NCBI GenBank assembly: GCA_004552195.1
Contig: SFPC01000003.1
Location: 1 to 54,689 of the forward strand
From: Bacteroidales bacterium
GTDB lineage: Bacteria; Bacteroidota; Bacteroidia; Bacteroidales; Bacteroidaceae
Direction of reading: 5' to 3'
Length of the DNA stretch: 54,689 nucleotides
Part shown: positions 44,904 through 52,001 of the stretch, piece by piece
Numbering within the stretch: position 1 is the first letter of the stretch
Layout of the letters: every line of letters starts with the position of its first letter
Translations under genes and position numbers: made by a program
The notes under the pieces: generated by a model
The model's input: only the letters and a program-made list of their open reading frames with translations
Database searches by the model: none
What the model was told of the DNA's origin: nothing

Positions 44904-45238
44904 GTGCAAGGCGAGCGCAATGGAAAGAAAAGCCGAAGGATTTTCGGTACATGGCTGAGCCGAAGCCTAACTTCGCGAAGCAAAGTAGTGCAAGGCGAGC
45001 GCAATGGAAAGAAAAACCAAAGGATTTTATTTACATGGCCGAGCCGAAGCCTCACTTCGCGAAGCAAAGTAGTGCAAGGCGAGCGCAATGGAAAGAAAAG
45101 CCGAAGGATTTTATTTCCATAGCCGAGCCGCAGCCTCACTTCGCGAAGCAAAGTAGTGCAAGGCGAGCGCAATGGAAAGAAAAGCCAAAGGATTTTATTT
45201 CCATAGCCGAGCCGCAGCCTCACTTCGCGAAGCAACGA
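44903..45238. repeat. 84-bp tandem repeat array upstream of tyrS
   Basis: AGTGCAAGGCGAGCGCAATGG occurs at 44903, 44987, 45071 and 45155, exactly 84 bases apart (four units, ending near 45238). Each unit ends AGCC(G/C)AGCC...CACTTCGCGAAGCAAAG, with small differences. Inside, ATGGAAA (for example 45088-45094) pairs with TTTCCAT (45114-45120). As 84 is a multiple of three, frames run through the array on both strands; I do not regard them as genes. The array fills most of the gap between tyrS and arsR. Confidence 0.93.
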
Positions 45239-45279
45239 AATGTAAAACAAGCATCTATTCAAAATTTTCCCGAAAATCT

Positions 45280-45309
45280 TTGCCTATATGCCAATTGTTC
45301 GTATTTTTG
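45280..45309 (+). promoter_or_regulatory. arsR: Predicted promoter of arsR
   Basis: TTG at 45280-45282 and TATTTTTG at 45302-45309 have a 19-base spacer, a full match to the Bacteroidota promoter. The start codon is at 45338. Confidence 0.7.
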
Positions 45310-45316
45310 CGAACAA
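45295..45316. promoter_or_regulatory. ArsR-type operator enclosing the -7 element
   Basis: TTGTTCG (45295-45301) and its exact complement CGAACAA (45310-45316) frame the eight bases of the -7 box. A dimeric repressor bound here would cover the promoter core, which fits self-repression by the ArsR encoded downstream. Confidence 0.65.
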
Positions 45317-45337
45317 ACAAATTATCAACAAACGGAT

Positions 45338-45685
45338 ATGGCTCACAGGGATTACGACATAGAACAAGAAAAGCTGGCTCGTTTTGCCAAAGCCATGGGG
45401 CATCCGGCACGCATCGCCATCCTGCAATTTCTGGCCCAGCAGAACACGTGTTATTTCGGCGATATTCATGAGGAACTCCCCATTGCCAAAGCCACGGTTT
45501 CGCAACATCTCAAAGAGCTCAAGGATGCCGGACTGATACAGGGCGAAGTAGAAGCTCCGAAGGTGAAGTATTGCATCAACCGCGCCAACTGGTTGCTGGC
45601 AAGGGAACTGTTTGGCCGTTTTTGGAGCCGCTTGCAGGACCTGCAGGCGGATGCCGCAGACTGTTCGTGCCGCACAAAACAGTGA
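45338..45685 (+). CDS. arsR: ArsR-family metalloregulator
   Basis: ArsR-family repressors leave DNA when they bind arsenite, antimonite or other soft metals. The 115-residue protein has a winged-helix fold: [19 protein letters not shown], then [24 protein letters not shown] as the recognition region. Possible metal ligands are Cys38 (NTCYFGD), Cys79 and a C-terminal pair Cys109/Cys111 (ADCSCRTKQ). This is not the classic CVC motif in the recognition helix, so the sensor site is likely a different one. It heads an operon whose other members resemble arsF, arsG and an ArsP-type permease. The ATG at 45338 follows a matching promoter and operator; the frame continues upstream through the repeat array but this is not coding. 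Confidence 0.88.
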   Translation: MAHRDYDIEQEKLARFAKAMGHPARIAILQFLAQQNTCYFGDIHEELPIAKATVSQHLKELKDAGLIQGEVEAPKVKYCINRANWLLARELFGRFWSRLQDLQADAADCSCRTKQ

Positions 45686-45754
45686 ATCCCGCAGGCAGTC
45701 AATGCGCACAATGGTTCAGCCGGATCCAACCGGATTCTTTATATACACTTATTG

Positions 45755-45770
45755 TTCGTAATTCTACGAA
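45755..45770. promoter_or_regulatory. Second ArsR-type palindrome, before the ArsF-like gene
   Basis: TTCGTA (45755-45760) and TACGAA (45765-45770) form a perfect palindrome around ATTC, next to a TTGTTCG half-site (45752-45758) identical to that of the arsR operator. It lies 27 bases before the ArsF-like start and suggests a second repressor site inside the operon. Confidence 0.6.
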
Positions 45771-45796
45771 ATACAAATAATATGATTATCAATCCT

Positions 45797-46201
45797 ATGA
45801 AGAAAACATTATTCGTGCTGCTCATGGCACTTTTTCCGCTGTGCGCGATGGCGCAGGCGGTGGCCAATCAGCGGGTGGAGGTGGTGTATTTCCACGGCAA
45901 GCAACGCTGCATCACTTGTATGGCCATTGAGAAAGCCGCTCGCGAGGTGGTGGAAAAAGACTTTGCGAAAGAGAAACGGCAAGGCAAGGTGTTGTTCCGC
46001 GTGGTGGACATCACCACGCCGGAAGGTAAAAAGATGGCAAAGGACTACCGCGTCACATGGTCATCGCTCTTTGTCAACGGTTGGAAAAACGGTAAGGAAA
46101 AACGTAACGACCTGACGCAATTCGCCTTCAAGAATGCCCGAAAACATCCGGAAGAGCTGAAGAAAACAATGTTGCAAAAAATCAAAGGACTCCTCAAATA
46201 A
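45797..46201 (+). CDS. arsF: ArsF-family periplasmic thioredoxin-fold protein
   Basis: The 134-residue protein has a signal peptide (MKKTLFVLLMALFPLCAMAQ) and a thioredoxin-like domain with the CxxC motif KQRCITCMAIEKA after VEVVYFHG. This matches proteins annotated as the ArsF subunit of a nitrophenyl-compound nitroreductase, known from Shewanella arsEFG, where the locus gives resistance to nitroaromatic arsenicals. Here no arsE partner is seen in the window. It is 9 bases before the ArsG-like gene. ATG codons at 45752 and 45782 are in frame, but the second operator lies over the first, and the ATG at 45797 gives a clean signal peptide. The exact reaction in this organism is unknown. Confidence 0.78.
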   Translation: MKKTLFVLLMALFPLCAMAQAVANQRVEVVYFHGKQRCITCMAIEKAAREVVEKDFAKEKRQGKVLFRVVDITTPEGKKMAKDYRVTWSSLFVNGWKNGKEKRNDLTQFAFKNARKHPEELKKTMLQKIKGLLK

Positions 46202-46210
46202 ATTCACCGG

Positions 46211-46918
46211 ATGAACATCTTGGAAACTTGGCTCGAAAACAGCGATATACCGGTGGTGACAGCTTTTATTCTCGGCTTGCTGACGGCAGTCAGCCCGTGC
46301 CCTTTGGCCACCAACATCACGGCCATCGGTTTCATCAGCAAAAACATAGAGAACAGGCACCGCATCTTCTGGCAAGGTATGCTCTACACCTTCGGGCGGA
46401 TGGTGGCTTACACGCTATTGGGCGGTTTGCTCATCGCGATGCTGCGCCGGGGGATGGACACCTTCGGCCTTCAGGAGTCCGTGAGCCGCTTGGGCGAACT
46501 GCTCGTTGCCCCGGTGCTGGTCATAGCCGGCATCCTGATGCTCTGCGGCGACCGTTTGCTGCCGGCAGGCTTGGGGTGGAATGCCCCGGAAAGAGCCGCG
46601 CGACTCAGCGGTACGTGGGGCAGCTGGCTGTTGGGCGTACTGTTCGCCCTGGCGTTCTGTCCCACGAGCGGCTTGCTATATTTCGGTATGCTCATCCCTC
46701 TTTCGGCTTCTGCTACAGGCGGCTATGCTCTCCCAGCAGTCTATGCCTTAGCCACCGGACTGCCGGTAGTGGCCGTGGCCTGGGTGATTGCCTACAGCGT
46801 GGCGAATATCGCGGGCTTTTACCACCGGATGCAACTGTTTCAACGGTGGTTCTCGCGTTTGGTAGCGTGTCTGTTTATGCTTGTAGGCCTATACTACGCC
46901 GTCATCTTTTACTTTTGA
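46211..46918 (+). CDS. arsG: ArsG-like membrane transporter (CcdA/DsbD-like fold)
   Basis: The 235-residue protein has six probable membrane helices and the family landmark FILGLLTAVSPCPLATNITAIGF, with a Pro-Cys-Pro in the first helix, and ALAFCPTSGLLYFGMLIPL with a second Cys-Pro in the fourth. These two Cys-Pro motifs at symmetric places are the pattern of DsbD/CcdA-type thiol transporters; the ArsG branch is reported as an aromatic arsenical efflux permease. The neighbours with CxxC motifs on either side suggest that electron transfer across the membrane and arsenical handling are coupled. Its order in the operon fits ArsF-ArsG. Confidence 0.8.
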   Translation: MNILETWLENSDIPVVTAFILGLLTAVSPCPLATNITAIGFISKNIENRHRIFWQGMLYTFGRMVAYTLLGGLLIAMLRRGMDTFGLQESVSRLGELLVAPVLVIAGILMLCGDRLLPAGLGWNAPERAARLSGTWGSWLLGVLFALAFCPTSGLLYFGMLIPLSASATGGYALPAVYALATGLPVVAVAWVIAYSVANIAGFYHRMQLFQRWFSRLVACLFMLVGLYYAVIFYF

Positions 46919-46950
46919 AATAGAATACACCCCATCAAAGAAACGAAACT

Positions 46951-47322
46951 ATGGTTCAAGAAAAAATGAAACGGCTTTGGGCTTCACTGTTCCCTTCCAA
47001 GCCCTGCCGTTGTGCCTGCGGCGACCCTTCCTCGCTGCATATCGAAAGGGAAGAATCGAACAATGCCGCTTGCCACGGCAAATGTGTCCGTGAAATCAAG
47101 GTGTTGGGGCCGGGATGCGCGAAATGCAGAAGCACCTTCAAAACATTGGAAAAGGTAATCCGGGACAACGGACTGGATGTCAGGCTGCAAAAGGTGGAAA
47201 ACATCGAAGAAATCATGCGCTACAACGTCCTGGCCACTCCGGCCGTAGTGGTGGACGGAAATGTGGTGACAAAAGGGAAAGTGCCTACCGAGGCTGAAGC
47301 AAAAAGGCTGTTGGGATTATGA
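46951..47322 (+). CDS. Cysteine-rich thioredoxin-fold protein (redox-active disulfide protein 2 type)
   Basis: The 123-residue protein has a small thioredoxin-like domain from about residue 48 with the active-site-like motif KVLGPGCAKCRST (Cys56 and Cys59) and the cis-Pro region LATPAVVVDGNVV. This is the family usually called redox-active disulfide protein 2. Ahead of it is an unusual N-terminal stretch with five more Cys (KPCRCACGD and AACHGKC), which could bind a soft metal. There is no signal peptide, so it should act in the cytoplasm, possibly as electron donor to the ArsG-like protein or as a metal or arsenical carrier. A start at the second Met (codon 6) is also possible. Confidence 0.82.
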   Translation: MVQEKMKRLWASLFPSKPCRCACGDPSSLHIEREESNNAACHGKCVREIKVLGPGCAKCRSTFKTLEKVIRDNGLDVRLQKVENIEEIMRYNVLATPAVVVDGNVVTKGKVPTEAEAKRLLGL

Positions 47323-47328
47323 GGTGCT

Positions 47329-47424
47329 AAGGTTATGAGAGATAAGGTTATGAGGGTATAAAGCAACTGCCTGAAGGAAAGGAATACGCCAGAGAAACCT
47401 TATAACCTTATTCCTCATAACCTT
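47329..47424. repeat. GGTTATGAG palindrome inside the arsenical operon
   Basis: The arm at 47329-47351 and the complementary arm at 47402-47424 pair over 23 bases with two mismatches. It fills the gap between the cysteine-rich thioredoxin-fold gene and the ArsP-type permease gene, and it belongs to the family at 4088 and 6809. A stem of this length within an operon could lower expression of the last gene. Confidence 0.75.
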
Positions 47425-47461
47425 TCCTATTACGAAACTTGAATAAATTGATTCGCAAACT

Positions 47462-48430
47462 ATGATAGGAAACTTGGCCGATTGGCTCGTTTATTCGCTG
47501 GCCGGGATGGACAGTGGCTCGACATGGGGCGTTGCCATCCACTTCTTTGTTTTCGACACGCTGAAGATACTGCTCTTGCTCTTTCTCATCAGCGCAGTGA
47601 TGGGCGTGGTCAACGCCTATTTTCCCGTGGAACGTCTGCGGCATTACCTGGTTACCCACCGGCTCTATGGGTTGCAATATCTGTTGGCGGCTCTTTTCGG
47701 TGCCATCACGCCCTTCTGCTCCTGTTCATCCATCCCGCTGTTCATAGGCTTTGTGAAGGGCGGCATACCGTTGGGTGTTACATTGGCATTCCTCATCACC
47801 TCGCCATTGGTCAACGAAGTAGCGGTGGCCATGTTCCTGGGTTCCTTCGGGATGCAGGCCACGGTGGTTTATGTGGTAAGCGGCATCGTTCTGGGCTGCT
47901 TAGGCGGAATGTTCTTAGGGCGTTTACGGCTGGAACGCTACCTCAGCGAATGGGTCAGGCAGATGCAGGCGCAATCGGAGCAGCAGGCGGCCACATGGCA
48001 GCACGAACACACCACTTTCCTGCAACGGTTGCCGTCAATCATCGGCGAGGCGTGGCAAACGGTGCGCAGTGTGTTGGTCTATGTGCTTGTGGGCATCGGC
48101 ATAGGTGCCTTCATGCACGGCTTTGTGCCCGAAGGTTTTTTCGAGCAATATATGGGGCGCGGACAATGGTACGCCGTGCCGTTGAGCGTGCTGCTCGCCG
48201 TGCCCATGTACGCCAATGCGGCAGGCATCGTACCGGTGGTGGAAGTGTTTGTGGCCAAAGGCATCCCCTTGGGTACCGCCATCGCATTCATGATGGCGGT
48301 GGTGGGGCTCTCCCTTCCCGAGGCCACGCTGCTGAAGAAGGTGATGACGTGGCGGCTCATTGCGGTGTTTTTCTCCACCGTGGCCAGCTTCATCATCCTT
48401 TCCGGCTATCTGTTCAATGCACTGCTGTAA
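47462..48430 (+). CDS. arsP: ArsP/DUF318-type permease
   Basis: ArsP-type permeases expel trivalent organoarsenicals, and related forms expel Cu or Zn. The 322-residue protein has about eight membrane segments in two related halves. The first half carries the conserved AITPFCSCSSIPLFIGF with Cys86 and Cys88. The second half has a matching PMYANAAGIVPVVEVFV but without the Cys pair. A central cytoplasmic stretch (ERYLSEWVRQMQAQSEQQAA) contains HEHTTF. It is the last gene of the arsR block, 139 bases after the preceding gene, with a palindromic repeat in between. Assignment to organoarsenic against Cu/Zn efflux rests on the arsF/arsG-like neighbours. Confidence 0.8.
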   Translation: MIGNLADWLVYSLAGMDSGSTWGVAIHFFVFDTLKILLLLFLISAVMGVVNAYFPVERLRHYLVTHRLYGLQYLLAALFGAITPFCSCSSIPLFIGFVKGGIPLGVTLAFLITSPLVNEVAVAMFLGSFGMQATVVYVVSGIVLGCLGGMFLGRLRLERYLSEWVRQMQAQSEQQAATWQHEHTTFLQRLPSIIGEAWQTVRSVLVYVLVGIGIGAFMHGFVPEGFFEQYMGRGQWYAVPLSVLLAVPMYANAAGIVPVVEVFVAKGIPLGTAIAFMMAVVGLSLPEATLLKKVMTWRLIAVFFSTVASFIILSGYLFNALL

Positions 48431-48449
48431 GCATCCTTCATTCGCCGGC

Positions 48450-49193
48450 CTATAAAGCCACTTGGCGAATGACATCCACCATGCTCTTTACATAGTCCGG
48501 GTTGACTGCATTGGAAGCACTGTGTCCGTGTTTAAACCAACTTCCGATGATAGCTCCATCGCCTTTCCGGAAAGTTTCCGCTGCGGTTTCCAGCGTCACG
48601 CCGGCCCCTACTATCACCGGGAAATCTTTCACGACAGCTTTGAACTCATCTATCTTCTCAAAAGGAGTGGCAAGCCCGGTTCCCTCACCGGTGCATACTA
48701 TGGCATCACAGCGCTCCATGCCGAGTTTCAAATCTTCGGCAGTGGTGCGTCCCGACCGTACTGCCTGGTACTTAAACCGGACACCCCCCAACACGATGGC
48801 TTGGGAATTTTTGCGAAAGTAACGGAGAGATTCCGCATATTCCTCATCCACATCAGGCGTAAGGTGTCCGCAAACGGAGTCTATCTGAATGTATTTGGCA
48901 CCATAGGCCTCTGCCAAACGAAAGGCTGTGGGATAATCGCCCAGGATGTTCAGTCCGTAAACGGCATCGGGATGGGCTGTGTGCATCCATTGAAGCACTT
49001 GCTCGCAATCGTCCGTCGAGCCAAAATAGTTCTCAATGAGGGGAGAAACGCCGTTCGCCAGATAGAGTTCTATTTCCTTTTGAGCCAGTTCCAACATGGA
49101 GTATCCCTCACATTGGTTGGTATGAATCATACCGATTACGGGCTTGCTGTTGCCAAAAACGTCTTTGAATGTCATAGCAAATTGTTTTTTCAC
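48450..49193 (-). CDS. BtpA/SgcQ-family TIM-barrel protein
   Basis: The 247-residue protein has the BtpA family pattern: KPVIGMIHTNQCEGYS at the N terminus, LIENYFGSTD, AYGAKYIQIDSVCGHLTPD, GGVRFKYQAV, CDAIVCTGEGTGLATPF and VGAGVTLETA.....DGAIIGSWFK. The last motifs resemble the phosphate-binding loops of TIM barrels. BtpA was linked to photosystem I stability in cyanobacteria, but bacterial homologues lie in sugar and nucleoside loci and their function is unknown. The protein may instead start at the Met seven codons later (49175), as FKDVFG is the conserved opening. It is convergent with the arsP-like gene. Confidence 0.82.
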   Translation of the reverse strand: MKKQFAMTFKDVFGNSKPVIGMIHTNQCEGYSMLELAQKEIELYLANGVSPLIENYFGSTDDCEQVLQWMHTAHPDAVYGLNILGDYPTAFRLAEAYGAKYIQIDSVCGHLTPDVDEEYAESLRYFRKNSQAIVLGGVRFKYQAVRSGRTTAEDLKLGMERCDAIVCTGEGTGLATPFEKIDEFKAVVKDFPVIVGAGVTLETAAETFRKGDGAIIGSWFKHGHSASNAVNPDYVKSMVDVIRQVAL

Positions 49194-49236
49194 AGGTTTC
49201 TATAATATGTAATCAGAGGGATGCGTTCTATATCCC

Positions 49237-50778
49237 CTACTCTCCCCAGTCTCCCCGGTCCAGGTTGCGGTAGCCCACCGCCTCCTTGACGTGTCGGGCC
49301 AGCACCTCCGGTGAGTGGTCCAGGTCGGCTATGGTGCGGCTCACCTTGAGGGAGAGGCTCATGCGCTTCATGGCACGGGTGAGGACCTGGGAGGCTTCGT
49401 CGTCGAGCCGGGCATACTGTTCGAGCAATGCCCGCGTCATTTGCGCGTTGCAGTGGATGCCCTTCAAGTCCTTGTACCTTTCAGTCTGGATGTCGCGCGC
49501 TGCTATCACCCGTTGGCGTATTTGCTCGCTGCTCTCGCCGGCCGGTGCCTGCGCCAAGTCGGTGATGGAAACGGGGGTTACCTCCACCTGAATGTCGATG
49601 CGGTCCATGAGCGGCCCGGAGATGCGGTTCATGTACTTGTGTATCTGCCCGGGTGAGCATTGGCACTCGTGCGTGGGATGGTTGTAGTAACCGCAGGGAC
49701 AGGGGTTCATGGAGGCCACGAGCATGAAGGAGCAGGGCAGCGTGGCGGTATATTTGGAACGGGCAATGGTTATTTCGCGGTCTTCAAGGGGTTGACGGAG
49801 CGTTTCGAGCGCAGTGCGGGAAAATTCGGGGAGTTCGTCAAGAAAGAGCACCCCATTGTGTGCCAAACTGATTTCGCCGGGTTTGCACACCGATCCGCCG
49901 CCGATAAGTGCCACGTCGCTGATGGTGTGGTGCGGCGCTCGGAAGGGACGCTGGGCTATGAGCGAAGTCTGCGTTTCCAGCTTGCCGGCGATGGAATGTA
50001 TCTGGGTTGTTTCGAGACTTTCGGCCAGTGTGAGTTGGGGAAGGATGGATGGGAGCCGCTTGGCCATCATGCTTTTGCCGCATCCGGGCGAGCCGATGAG
50101 CATGATGTTGTGTCCGCCGGCCGCTGCCACCTCAAAGGCGCGCTTCACTGTTTCCTGTCCTTTCACGTCCAAGAAATCGTAGGGGAAATGCGACTGTGCG
50201 GCATAAAATTCCTCGCGGGTGTTGATGATGGTGGGCTGTAAGGAATCTTTTTCAAGGAAGAAATCAATCACCTGTGAGAGATGGTCTGCCCCGTACACGT
50301 TCAGTTTGTTCACCACGGCGGCTTCGCGCACATTGGCCCGGGGCACGATGAGATGTTCAAAACCCTCTGCCCGCGCTTTGATGGCTATGGAAAGCGCGCC
50401 CTTCACAGGACGAATGGTGCCGTCGAAGCCGAGTTCTCCCACCAGCACCGTGGTTTCTAACAGCCGGTTCGGCTTAATCATGTCGAGCGAGGCGATCATA
50501 CCTATGGCCAATGGCAAATCGTAGCCCGACCCTTCTTTCCGCACATCAGCGGGAGCGAAGTTGACGTTGTAGCGCATACGGGGAGGCAGGCTGACTCCGG
50601 CACTTTGCAGGGCGGCCTCCACGCGCAAACGGCTCTCCCGGACGGCACTGTCGGGTAGGCCCACCATGAGGAACACCGAACTGAGTTCCTGCGGCTTCAA
50701 CTGTTTGGTATTGACTTCGAGAAAGACCATCAGGGCCGAGAGCCCGTTCATGGCCGAAGTATTGATTTTGGCGAGCAT
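49237..50778 (-). CDS. comM: ComM/YifB-family Mg-chelatase-like AAA+ ATPase
   Basis: ComM is a hexameric helicase that promotes branch migration during natural transformation; in other bacteria its role is less clear. The 513-residue protein has an N-terminal Lon-protease-like domain (SSVFLMVGLPDSAVRESRLRVEAAL), then the ATPase with Walker A (LIGSPGCGKSMMAKRLPSIL), Walker B (GVLFLDELPEF), a zinc-finger-like stretch (NPCPCGYYNHPTHECQC) and the C-terminal YRNLDRGDW ending. The order and length match the family. It sits on the minus strand 44 bases beyond the BtpA gene. Confidence 0.93.
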   Translation of the reverse strand: MLAKINTSAMNGLSALMVFLEVNTKQLKPQELSSVFLMVGLPDSAVRESRLRVEAALQSAGVSLPPRMRYNVNFAPADVRKEGSGYDLPLAIGMIASLDMIKPNRLLETTVLVGELGFDGTIRPVKGALSIAIKARAEGFEHLIVPRANVREAAVVNKLNVYGADHLSQVIDFFLEKDSLQPTIINTREEFYAAQSHFPYDFLDVKGQETVKRAFEVAAAGGHNIMLIGSPGCGKSMMAKRLPSILPQLTLAESLETTQIHSIAGKLETQTSLIAQRPFRAPHHTISDVALIGGGSVCKPGEISLAHNGVLFLDELPEFSRTALETLRQPLEDREITIARSKYTATLPCSFMLVASMNPCPCGYYNHPTHECQCSPGQIHKYMNRISGPLMDRIDIQVEVTPVSITDLAQAPAGESSEQIRQRVIAARDIQTERYKDLKGIHCNAQMTRALLEQYARLDDEASQVLTRAMKRMSLSLKVSRTIADLDHSPEVLARHVKEAVGYRNLDRGDWGE

Positions 50779-50824
50779 CGCAACAATTAAAATGAGGTCG
50801 GGGGGAACCAGTCCCCCCGACTGC

Positions 50825-51826
50825 TTATAGTTTTAAATCATCGATGTTTGTAATATCACGCTGCAAGATTTTTCCCTGCGCATCGACCAGCATGCACGAA
50901 GGCACATAGCGCAGGCCGAGCTTTTGCACCAGGGGCGACTCGAATGCCTTGCGGTCGCACACAATGGGGTAATGGATGGAGTCCGTTTTGAGCCGGTTGC
51001 GCAGCACTTCGCGGTCCACGTCCATCGACACCACCAAGCATTCCCATTTGCCATGCGATTGTTCCAACTTTTTGCGGAATTTCCGCAGGAAGGTGCGGCT
51101 CTCTCCCTGCCACAGCCCGAGGCATACGATGGCCAGCTTCTTGCCGTGATAGTCCGCCGTGCTTACGGTGCGTTCGTCGAGCGTTTCTGCGGTGAAATCG
51201 GGCAATTTGCATCCCACTCCGTTTTGGAAAATGGGCCGATAGAAGTTGTCGAGATACGTCACCGCCTTGTTCTTGGGCTGTGCCTTCTTCAGCACATCGA
51301 GGAGCTGGAGTGCGGTGGTGGCATCGGGCGACTGCTGCACGGCAAAGTAGCGGCGATACACGGCCACAGCTGCCAGCGTCTGGGCATGGGTGCGCACAAA
51401 TTGCGCCGCTGCCAAACGGTGGTTGACCTCCGGCCCGGAAAGGTTGCTCAGGCGGAAGTCGGTGAGCAGTTCGTTCTCGTCGGAACCGCTCACTTCGGCC
51501 TCGCCGATTTTGGAAGCATCGCCCTTCATCTTGATGGTCTTTCCCGGTTCCAGCACCACGTAAGTTTGTGTGTAGTTGGGATAGAGCAATGTGAGGAGCA
51601 TGGGTTCGGTGAGATTTCGCTCATACACGAAGCTTCCGTCCTCAATGCGCACAGTGTCCACGCCGTCGAAGGAGCCGTCTTCGCAGAACACATAAAACTC
51701 TGCATTGTTAATGTTTTCCAGTTTCCCCTCAAAGCGAACGCGGCCTTCGCCCGGTCCGCACGCCGCCAGCAGCCAAAGGAGCGGCAAATACATCCCCATA
51801 GCAAGTACTTTTCTTACGTGTTTCAT
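50825..51826 (-). CDS. DUF4369/thioredoxin-fold lipoprotein lacking the CxxC
   Basis: The 333-residue protein has a lipobox (WLLAAC, Cys23), an N-terminal DUF4369-like beta domain (about 28-130: VRFEGKLENINNAEFYVFCE, YVVLEPGKTIKMKGD), a helical linker and a TlpA/AhpC-like thioredoxin domain from about residue 205 (GCKLPDFTAETLDERTVSTADYHGKK). At the place of the usual WCxPC, the sequence is LWQGESRTFL, with no Cys. It therefore should not carry out thiol-disulfide exchange there and may be a structural or binding protein. Members of the family with the CxxC are common beside it in the order, so this could be a diverged paralogue. Confidence 0.8.
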   Translation of the reverse strand: MKHVRKVLAMGMYLPLLWLLAACGPGEGRVRFEGKLENINNAEFYVFCEDGSFDGVDTVRIEDGSFVYERNLTEPMLLTLLYPNYTQTYVVLEPGKTIKMKGDASKIGEAEVSGSDENELLTDFRLSNLSGPEVNHRLAAAQFVRTHAQTLAAVAVYRRYFAVQQSPDATTALQLLDVLKKAQPKNKAVTYLDNFYRPIFQNGVGCKLPDFTAETLDERTVSTADYHGKKLAIVCLGLWQGESRTFLRKFRKKLEQSHGKWECLVVSMDVDREVLRNRLKTDSIHYPIVCDRKAFESPLVQKLGLRYVPSCMLVDAQGKILQRDITNIDDLKL

Positions 51827-51885
51827 CTTGTTGTATATTTCAGTTCAGCAGTTATTTTTCGTCGAATTGTGTCCGTTAAAAGTCA

Positions 51886-51926
51886 AAGGAGGATGTAGAA
51901 AACCATGGGCTTTCTGCATCCTCCTT
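51886..51926 (-). terminator. Terminator of the TPR lipoprotein gene
   Basis: A 16-base stem with one mismatch (51886-51901 with 51911-51926), loop of nine bases; on the minus strand it is followed by TTGACTTTTAAC. It lies about 75 bases beyond the stop codon at 52002. Confidence 0.7.
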
Positions 51927-52001
51927 CTCGTTTCCTCAGCTTTTGTGCAGTCGGGCGCTGATGTTACGTTCCGTTCCGCATACCATGAGTTCCGGGGGTA
52001 A

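Noticed and set aside
44885..45262. Minus-strand frame encoding a repeated peptide in the same array
   Set aside because: It has the same cause. The tyrS promoter lies in this frame, and the repeat is structured DNA shared with the hisS region, where the frame is not kept.
44681..45337. Plus-strand frame running through the 84-bp repeats into arsR
   Set aside because: The unit length is a multiple of three, so frames stay open by chance and the product is a repeated peptide. The arsR promoter and operator at 45280-45316 and a normal ArsR start at 45338 explain the gene.
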